Both the position numbers and the translations under genes were made by a program. The notes below the pieces were generated by a model that worked only from the letters and a program-made list of their open reading frames with translations, was not told where the DNA came from and did not search any database. 10,786 bases of DNA from Candidatus Kaiserbacteria bacterium CG_4_10_14_0_2_um_filter_50_16 (GTDB lineage Bacteria; Patescibacteriota; Minisyncoccia; Phycocordibacterales; Phycocordibacteraceae): NCBI GenBank assembly GCA_002793115.1, contig PFPP01000032.1, forward strand, positions 7,694-18,479. The letters run 5' to 3'. Of this stretch, positions 6,082 to 10,786 are shown one piece after another. The stretch's first letter is position 1. Every line of letters begins with the position of its first letter.

Positions 6082-7320
6082 ATGAGTCCCGAAATGTTCG
6101 CCTATCCATTTCTCTTCATAGCGATATTCTTCGAGTCATTTGTGCTTATAACTCTGCTTTCGAAGCCCGCGCGCGCGGCGCGAGCGCGTATGCCAGATGC
6201 AATGACTCCATCGGTCGCTGTTATAGTTCCCTGTTGGAACGAAGCGGCGACAGTCGGCGCGACGTGCGATTCGCTTCTCGCCCTCGAATATCCGAAAGAA
6301 AAGTTAGAAATTATTCTCGTCGACGACGGTTCGACCGATGCGACTCAACAGTCTATGGCGCGTTTCGCGAATCACCCGCAGGTGCGCATTATTACCAAAG
6401 GAAATGGCGGGAAATACACGGCATTAAACGCTGGCATAGCCGCCACGCGCGCGGAACTTATCGGCTGTCTCGATGCAGATTCATTCGTAGAACCTGATGC
6501 GCTTCGTGAGATACTGCCGTGCTTTAATAATCCTGAGATTGTTGCAGCGACTTCTGCGATGTCTATTCATAAACCGAAAAGTATTCTGCAACATATGCAA
6601 AATGCTGAATATACGTTCGGCATCACTCTCCGCCACGCATTTGCATCAGTGAATGGCTTATACGTTATTCCGGGGCCTTTTTCCTTCTATCGGCGTGAGA
6701 TCGTAGAGAAACTCGGTGGATTCCGTTACGGTCATCAGACCGAGGACATGGAAATGGCACTTCGTATCCAGCATGCTGGATACGGCATAGAGAACTCGCC
6801 ACGTGCGCGCGTGTACACGGGGGCTCCTGCAACTCTTGCAAAGCTTGTGAAGCAACGTACGCGCTGGATCACTGGGTTTCTCCGCAATATTCTCGGTGAG
6901 TATCGCGGTCTTCTCTTCAGCCGCCGCCACGGAGTGCTCGGCATGCTGGTACTTCCAATTGCAATTATCACTATCGGCGGTAGTATCCTTCTCTTCTTGA
7001 TTGTCCTCTCGAGACTTGTCCGAAATATCTTGGTTGCATTCGAAATCCGCATTGGCATCCCACTCTCATATACACTCGTACCACATGGTTCGTTCGACTG
7101 GTTTTATCTTCCTGTGAATTCTTATTTGCTGTTGGGCGCTTCGGCTCTACTCGCTTCTTTCTCTTTGATTGTCGTCGGCAAGCGTATTTCAAAAACATCG
7201 GGGAGTCTCACACTTGAGCTTTTTTCATATTCGCTTCTCTATGGCCTCGTCGCGCCGCTCTGGCTCATACGCGCGACGGGCGACGTCGTGTCTGGGAAAT
7301 GCCGCAATTGGCGTTACTAA
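6082..7320 (+). CDS. Membrane glycosyltransferase, family 2 (BcsA/NodC-like)
   Basis: An inner-membrane enzyme that moves sugar from a nucleotide-sugar onto a growing polysaccharide or lipid acceptor. It has 412 residues: one N-terminal helix (about 5-26), a cytoplasmic GT-A domain (about 45-270), and several C-terminal helices (about 286-310, 345-366, 380-398). The GT2 signature is complete: VDDGSTD near 80-86, the metal-binding D131-A-D133, TED at 220-222, and the processive-type QRTRW at 258-262. The QxxRW motif and helices place it with cellulose, chitin and hyaluronan synthase-like enzymes; the actual product is not readable. I chose ATG at 6082 because the promoter -10 box covers the upstream ATG. 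The next gene begins 4 bases after its stop, so both are probably one transcript. Confidence 0.9.
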   Translation: MSPEMFAYPFLFIAIFFESFVLITLLSKPARAARARMPDAMTPSVAVIVPCWNEAATVGATCDSLLALEYPKEKLEIILVDDGSTDATQQSMARFANHPQVRIITKGNGGKYTALNAGIAATRAELIGCLDADSFVEPDALREILPCFNNPEIVAATSAMSIHKPKSILQHMQNAEYTFGITLRHAFASVNGLYVIPGPFSFYRREIVEKLGGFRYGHQTEDMEMALRIQHAGYGIENSPRARVYTGAPATLAKLVKQRTRWITGFLRNILGEYRGLLFSRRHGVLGMLVLPIAIITIGGSILLFLIVLSRLVRNILVAFEIRIGIPLSYTLVPHGSFDWFYLPVNSYLLLGASALLASFSLIVVGKRISKTSGSLTLELFSYSLLYGLVAPLWLIRATGDVVSGKCRNWRY

Positions 7321-7324
7321 ACGT

Positions 7325-7993
7325 ATGTCGCTCGTTACTCGAAACGTGCTTCTGGCTCTCCTGATAACAGTCGCCATTATCTGGACAATCGCGTACGCCA
7401 TTCATTATCTGAACAATGCTCGCATAACTGAACTCTCGGCAATAGAAGACCAGCTGTCGATCGACACCCTCTCTCTTGATACGCAATTCTCCCTCCTCGA
7501 AGCGGCGCCCTGCGATATCGCTGCATCTTCTACCACGCTTATCAGCACGCTCGCGGACTTAGGTACTCGGCTCTCATACGCCGAGAACCAGCTGGGGACC
7601 AACAATGCGCAGGTGCTGCGGCTGAAACAGCAGTATTCACTGCTTGAAATCCGCGACTATCTCATCACCAAACAGCTCGCCGCCGCCTGCGGGACAAAAC
7701 CAGTAACTGTGCTCTATTTCTACAGCAATGCCGGCGACTGCGCCGACTGCGATAAGGCCGGCTATGCGCTTTCCTATCTGCACGATACCTATCCGATGCT
7801 TCGCGTCTACTCTTTTGATTACAATCTCGACCTCGGCGCCCTGAAGACGTTCATCACGATACACAAGGTTGATGCAACCTTGCCGGCATTCGTCATCAAC
7901 GACAAAAAATCCTACGGCTTCACCTCGCTCGTTGACCTCGAGAAGCAATTCCCAAAGGGCGCTCTTGCCGGAGCGACCAGCACGAAACCTTGA
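7325..7993 (+). CDS. Membrane-anchored thioredoxin-fold protein
   Basis: A 222-residue protein. Residues 7-27 form one membrane helix; 30-115 are largely helical and probably coiled coil (many Leu/Gln/Glu); 125-210 look like a thioredoxin fold: strand PVTVLYFY (126-133), C139-A-D-C142 at the start of a helix, a YPMLRVYSFDYN strand, and L-P-A-F with P187 as the likely cis-proline. C63 and C122 are also outside the core. With one N-terminal anchor, the redox domain probably faces outside and may make, break or reshuffle disulfides in exported proteins; the exact reaction is inferred. Start is ATG at 7325, 4 bases after the glycosyltransferase stop, without a Shine-Dalgarno; upstream in-frame ATGs lie inside the glycosyltransferase gene. 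The stop codon overlaps the last base of the convergent tRNA. Confidence 0.8.
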   Translation: MSLVTRNVLLALLITVAIIWTIAYAIHYLNNARITELSAIEDQLSIDTLSLDTQFSLLEAAPCDIAASSTTLISTLADLGTRLSYAENQLGTNNAQVLRLKQQYSLLEIRDYLITKQLAAACGTKPVTVLYFYSNAGDCADCDKAGYALSYLHDTYPMLRVYSFDYNLDLGALKTFITIHKVDATLPAFVINDKKSYGFTSLVDLEKQFPKGALAGATSTKP

Positions 7994-8065
7994 GCCGCCT
8001 CCCAGACTCGAACTGGGGACCTTCGCTTTACAAAAGCGTTGCTCTACCGACTGAGCTAAGGCGGC
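7993..8065 (-). tRNA. tRNA-Thr(UGU)
   Basis: All arms fold: a 7-bp acceptor stem, D arm GCTC/GAGC with GG in the loop, anticodon loop TTTGTAA with anticodon TGT (reads ACA), a five-base variable loop, and a T arm of 5 bp with TTCGAGT. G1-C72 and C2-G71 fit known threonine identity elements. The top anticodon-stem pair (27-43) is an A-A mismatch. The discriminator is U and CCA is not encoded, so CCA must be added by an enzyme. A possible -10 box (TACAAT, 8079-8074) overlaps the stop of the upstream gene; co-transcription with that gene is the alternative. Confidence 0.96.
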
Positions 8066-8071
8066 GTTTTT

Positions 8072-8488
8072 TTATTGTATATCAGATATCTTCGGATGCG
8101 TCGCCTTCAACCGATCTTTGAAGTCGGAAAGTTTTTTCACAAAATCTCTTGCATCTCCGCGCGGTGCGGCATCGACCGCATTCCGCGAACGCAGATACCG
8201 TACAAGACGTGTAAGGAGACGTTCGACCGCACGCACCGCCTGGAGCGAGAGGTACGCGATGACGTGGCTTAAGCGGCCGACATCGCGGCGTATCTCATCG
8301 CGCAGAAAGGCCCCGAGATCGACGTGATGCAGAATGAATTCGATGCGTTCGACCTGTCGATCGAGACGAGCGCGTCCTCGCGCGAAGAAGTGCGAGCCGC
8401 GGCGCGCCTCAAAAATGGTAAGCATAAAAAACCCGCCAAGAAGCGCGAGCGTTATAAGAACAAAGACAAGATACGCCACGGCAGTCAA
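8072..8488 (-). CDS. Small membrane protein of unknown function, coupled to tsf
   Basis: A 138-residue protein that I cannot name. Residues 4-26 form one membrane helix (VAYLVFVLITLALLGGFFML). The rest is strongly basic and helical (R/K-rich, for example ARGRARLDRQVERIEFIL and AVERLLTRLVRYLR), probably amphipathic helices at the cytoplasmic face. The start is most likely TTG at 8488, which overlaps the TGA of tsf in the shared bases TTGA, a sign of translational coupling; GTG at 8482 is an alternative. It lies between tsf and tRNA-Thr on the same strand. The position next to elongation-factor genes may only reflect operon packing. Confidence 0.7.
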   Translation of the reverse strand: MTAVAYLVFVLITLALLGGFFMLTIFEARRGSHFFARGRARLDRQVERIEFILHHVDLGAFLRDEIRRDVGRLSHVIAYLSLQAVRAVERLLTRLVRYLRSRNAVDAAPRGDARDFVKKLSDFKDRLKATHPKISDIQ

Positions 8489-8937
8489 CGAGTGGAGAGG
8501 CGCGCGAAATGGCTCACCTCTATGCGCTCGCCGAACTTCTGCACCGCTTCGTCAAGCATGTTGCGTATTGTCTTGCTTTCATCCTTAATGGACGGCTGTC
8601 CGAGTAGGTCCTCTGTATTCTCGGGATTCATCGCCGCGACCTGCATCGCGATCTCGCGGGCAAGCGCCGCAAACTCAGGATTCTTGGCGACGAAATCAGT
8701 TTCGCAGGAGAGGAGTGCCATGGATCCGATGACGCCGTCGTGCATATAGCTCCCTATCGCGCCGGCAGCGAGCGAGCGATCGGCTTTTTTAAGAGCGGAC
8801 GCTGTCGAATGCTTCTTAAGAATGACGCCTGCCTTTGCGAGGTCGCCGTTCGCTTCTTCAAGCGCCTTTTTACACTGCATAACGGACACCCCGGTCATCT
8901 CGCGCAATTCTCTTATACGATCAGTGGTGATTCCCAT
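8485..8937 (-). CDS. tsf: Elongation factor Ts, short form
   Basis: The nucleotide-exchange factor that releases GDP from EF-Tu. The 150-residue product has the N-terminal UBA-like domain (about 5-40: LREMTGVSVMQCKKALEEANGD), then the core with the T80-D-F-V motif that intrudes into EF-Tu, and a short end (GERIEVSHFARL). E. coli EF-Ts has about 280 residues with two core subdomains and a coiled coil; here only one core subdomain fits, as in the 196-residue Thermus protein, which works as a dimer. Dimerisation here is an inference. ATG at 8937 is 12 bases after a -10 box and has no Shine-Dalgarno. It stands downstream of rpsB, the usual order, and overlaps the next gene by 4 bases. Confidence 0.93.
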   Translation of the reverse strand: MGITTDRIRELREMTGVSVMQCKKALEEANGDLAKAGVILKKHSTASALKKADRSLAAGAIGSYMHDGVIGSMALLSCETDFVAKNPEFAALAREIAMQVAAMNPENTEDLLGQPSIKDESKTIRNMLDEAVQKFGERIEVSHFARLSTR

Positions 8938-8949
8938 AGTAGTCTAGAA

Positions 8950-8960
8950 ATGATACCACA
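8950..8960 (-). promoter_or_regulatory. Extended -10 promoter of tsf
   Basis: Minus-strand TGTGG-TATCAT in the 51-base gap between rpsB and tsf, the same motif as before rpmE. The ATG is 12 bases downstream, so the leader would be about 5 bases. This gives tsf a transcript of its own besides any read-through from rpsB. Confidence 0.7.
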
Positions 8961-8988
8961 CTCGTATTTGCGCAACACGATTCTCCGG

Positions 8989-9687
8989 TTATGCCGCCTG
9001 CCCTTTCTGAAAAGATGTAACGAGTTCAGTGAGAATGAGTTCCACCGTCTTCCGGGAAGTATCATTCGCAACTATCGGATATGCCGCATCAGAAAGATTG
9101 CAGTCCGAACTCATAATGGCGATGATTGGAATACCGGCATCGTTTGCTTCTTTCACCGCATGCTTTTCGTGTTTCGTATCAACGACGAGGAGCGCATCCG
9201 GACGCTTGGCGAGCGTATCGATGCCATTGAGCCGTTCTTCAAGCCGCTTTTTCTCGCGCTCGATCTTTATAAGTTCAAGTTTCGTATGCTGTTTTGTTAC
9301 TGTGCTCGTTGCCGCCATATCTCTCAATTCTGTAAGTCGATCGACGCGCTTTTTGATTTCATTCCAATTAGAAATAGTGCCGCCGAGCCACCGCGCCGCC
9401 ACATACGGCATTTGTATGTCTTCTGCCGCCTTCTTCACAAGCGCGGCGATCTCGACTTTCCCGCCGACAAAGAGGATTGTCTTCCCTTCTTTCGCGAGCG
9501 TCGCCATGACGACCTTAGCGGCTTCGAGCTGTTCGGTTGTTTGTACAAGATCGATAATCTCTTGCCGCCCTTTTGTGCCTACCAGAAAGGGCTTCATCGA
9601 AGGATGCCGACGACTCTTCACTTGCGCGAAATGCGCCCCCGTATCAAAGAGGCGCTTCAGTTCTGCCGTATTATTTGTATCTATCAT
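8989..9687 (-). CDS. rpsB: 30S ribosomal protein S2
   Basis: A component of the small ribosomal subunit, near the platform, needed for S1 or mRNA binding in other bacteria. The 232-residue product matches S2 along its length: FDTGAHFAQVKSRRHPSMKPF at the N-terminus, KTILFVGGK near 69-77, ARWLGGTISNW (98-108), a coiled-coil segment at about 120-155, PDALLVVDTKHEKHAVKEA (163-181), and YPIVANDTSRKTVELI (203-218). Length is normal (E. coli 241). ATG at 9687 has no clear Shine-Dalgarno. It follows prfA by 41 bases and has its own predicted promoter; tsf is next, as in most bacteria. Confidence 0.96.
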   Translation of the reverse strand: MIDTNNTAELKRLFDTGAHFAQVKSRRHPSMKPFLVGTKGRQEIIDLVQTTEQLEAAKVVMATLAKEGKTILFVGGKVEIAALVKKAAEDIQMPYVAARWLGGTISNWNEIKKRVDRLTELRDMAATSTVTKQHTKLELIKIEREKKRLEERLNGIDTLAKRPDALLVVDTKHEKHAVKEANDAGIPIIAIMSSDCNLSDAAYPIVANDTSRKTVELILTELVTSFQKGQAA

Positions 9688-9695
9688 TTACCAAC

Positions 9696-9724
9696 ACTCT
9701 ACCCGAACAACGCCCACTACGCAA
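9696..9724 (-). promoter_or_regulatory. Predicted promoter of rpsB
   Basis: Minus-strand TTGCGT (9724-9719), a 17-base spacer, then TAGAGT (9701-9696). The ATG at 9687 is 8 bases after the -10, again leaderless spacing. The -35 lies in the loop of a small hairpin (AACGCC 9730-9725 with GGCGTT 9714-9709) that begins in the prfA stop codon. Both boxes are weak. Confidence 0.45.
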
Positions 9725-9728
9725 GGCG

Positions 9729-10493
9729 TTAGGAATTACTCGCCTCTGCTTTGCGGAGCGTCTCAACTATGTCGTCGATGCCACCAGCGAGAATCTTCGG
9801 CAGATTATGCCATGATTCTTTGAGCCGATGGTCGGTGACGCGATCTTGTAGATAGTTATAGGTGCGTATCTTCTCTGAACGATCGCCAGTGCCTATCTGC
9901 GCCTTACGGGTTGCTGCATGCTTTTCTGCTTCTTCTTCTTCGCGCAATTGGTCAATTTTTGCCGAGAGGATCTGCATCGCCTTCTCGCGGTTCGCCAGTT
10001 GACTGCGCTCGGAAGAGGAACGTACATCAATGCCTGTTGGTTTATGGATGAGCCGTACCGCAGTTTCGACTTTATTCACATTCTGCCCGCCGGCGCCGCC
10101 ACTTCTCGAGAATTCCATCTCGATGTCCACTGGAAGTATATCTATCTTTGATTTCGAGCGGATAGGCAGGACAGCAACTGAAGCTGTCGAGGTATGAATA
10201 CGTCCCGACTTCTCGGTGAGTGGCACTCTCTGGACACGATGCACGCCGGTTTCATAGCGCAGGGCGTCATACGCGCCTTCGCCAGTTATCTCGAGCGTGA
10301 GATCGTCGAGAGAACGCGCTTTCCATTTATGCTGTTCGGCATACTTTTGGTACATATCTTTCAATTCATGAGCGAAGAGAGACGCCTCGTCGCCGCCGGC
10401 GGCGGCGCGCAACTCTACCACGATCGAACTTGGTGCTACACTCGGGTTTTCCTTCTGTTCTTTTTGTTTGCGTAAATACTCTGTGTAATCCAT
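9729..10493 (-). CDS. prfA: Peptide chain release factor 1, lacking N-terminal domain 1
   Basis: Reads UAA/UAG in the ribosomal A site and triggers peptide release. The 254-residue product has the RF1-type P-x-T stop-reading motif (P91-L-T) in HRVQRVPLTEKSGRIHT, and the catalytic GGQ at 135-137 in RSGGAGGQNVN, then SSERSQLANREKA and YNYLQDRVTDHR. Typical RF1 has about 360 residues. Here the protein starts almost at AAAGGDEASLFAHEL, so the first roughly 90-100 residues (domain 1) are missing, and the normally conserved loop before ITGEGAYDALRYE is about 10 residues shorter. The frame is intact. I chose ATG at 10493, 4 bases after the rpmE stop; the longer frame to 10517 only reads through the basic end of rpmE. 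P-x-T argues against RF2 and against codon-independent rescue factors. Confidence 0.9.
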   Translation of the reverse strand: MDYTEYLRKQKEQKENPSVAPSSIVVELRAAAGGDEASLFAHELKDMYQKYAEQHKWKARSLDDLTLEITGEGAYDALRYETGVHRVQRVPLTEKSGRIHTSTASVAVLPIRSKSKIDILPVDIEMEFSRSGGAGGQNVNKVETAVRLIHKPTGIDVRSSSERSQLANREKAMQILSAKIDQLREEEEAEKHAATRKAQIGTGDRSEKIRTYNYLQDRVTDHRLKESWHNLPKILAGGIDDIVETLRKAEASNS

Positions 10494-10497
10494 CCGA

Positions 10498-10749
10498 TTA
10501 TTTCTTCTTCGCGGCACGCTGTTTGAAGCGTTCCACTCGGCCTGCCTTATCGAGCATGCGATCTTCGCCTGTGTAGAATGGGTGCGACTTCGAGGAGATT
10601 TCTACAGTGCACTTTGGATATTTCTTGCCATCTTCCCACTTAGTAGATTCGGTCGTGTGGACCGTGGAGCCGATAAGAAAACGCGCGCCCGAGGCGAGAT
10701 CCTCGAACACAACTGGGCGGTAGTCCTCCGGATGGATATTTTCTTTCAT
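10498..10749 (-). CDS. rpmE: 50S ribosomal protein L31, type B
   Basis: A small protein of the large subunit that helps bridge the two subunits. The 83-residue product matches the type B form: IHPEDYRPVVFEDLASG at the start and ISSKSHPFYTGEDRMLDKAGRVERF in the second half. It lacks the paired cysteines of the zinc-binding type (only C47 is present), so it is zinc-independent. The tail is basic (KQRAAKKK). ATG at 10749 is 7 bases after a -10 box, so the mRNA is probably leaderless. It is first in the rpmE-prfA pair. Confidence 0.95.
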   Translation of the reverse strand: MKENIHPEDYRPVVFEDLASGARFLIGSTVHTTESTKWEDGKKYPKCTVEISSKSHPFYTGEDRMLDKAGRVERFKQRAAKKK

Positions 10750-10756
10750 CTTCGAG

Positions 10757-10767
10757 ATGATAGCACA
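10757..10767 (-). promoter_or_regulatory. Extended -10 promoter of rpmE-prfA
   Basis: Minus-strand TGTGC-TATCAT. The 7-base distance from the hexamer to the ATG puts the likely transcription start at or next to the start codon. The -35 region is only partly in the window. Confidence 0.7.
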
Positions 10768-10786
10768 TCCCTAAAAGTTTTGGAAG

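Noticed and set aside
7169..7324. Longer start for the thioredoxin-fold protein
   Set aside because: The extension overlaps the glycosyltransferase end in another frame and puts a basic, non-conserved-looking segment before the membrane helix.
8740..9732. 330-residue plus-strand open frame
   Set aside because: It is antisense to tsf and rpsB, both well supported. The translation has no recognisable motif or domain and reflects base composition.
10494..10517. Longer start for prfA
   Set aside because: The added residues are just the other reading frame of the lysine-rich rpmE end; ATG at 10493 directly follows the rpmE stop.

Overview
The window looks like a piece of a streamlined genome from the Candidate Phyla Radiation (Patescibacteria), most likely the Parcubacteria side. 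This rests on short or reduced translation proteins (a 150-residue EF-Ts, a release factor without its N-terminal domain), a sortase with its own small surface-protein cluster, membrane-anchored proteins of unknown function, very tight packing, and start codons placed only a few bases after -10 boxes. Twelve genes and one tRNA fill almost the whole window. Stops are TAA plus two TGA, so the standard bacterial code applies. The taxon is an inference, not read from a marker.

Left part (1-2817): a cell-surface region. Three minus-strand genes form a cluster: a sortase, an unrecognised 310-residue secreted protein rich in cysteine, and the start of a secreted or anchored polyproline protein that runs off the left edge. 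Strong hairpins separate them, one with the sortase stop codon in its loop. Divergent from the sortase is a membrane-anchored protein with a CARDB-like domain. The two directions share a compact promoter whose -35 boxes are the two halves of one 14-bp palindrome.

Middle (2814-6048): gyrB on the minus strand, ending stop-on-stop against the CARDB-like gene, and divergently a one-chain phenylalanyl-tRNA synthetase. Its catalytic domain and C-terminal FDX-ACB domain are in one 380-residue protein, the architecture of mitochondrial PheRS and not of the bacterial PheS/PheT tetramer. This is the most striking item in the window.

Right-middle (6082-7993): a processive-type family 2 glycosyltransferase with membrane helices, followed 4 bases later by a membrane-anchored thioredoxin-fold protein with a CxxC motif.

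Right part (7993-10749): minus-strand translation genes in the order rpmE (type B L31), prfA (truncated RF1), rpsB, tsf, then a coupled small membrane protein and tRNA-Thr(UGU). A repeated extended -10 motif (TGTG, then C or G, then a TA...T hexamer) lies close before rpmE, tsf, gyrB, the PheRS and the glycosyltransferase. In four of these five, and in three further predicted promoters, the start codon is only 7-13 bases after the -10 box, which predicts leaderless or nearly leaderless mRNAs. gyrB has a longer gap of 26 bases. In contrast, the internal 310-residue gene has a textbook Shine-Dalgarno sequence.
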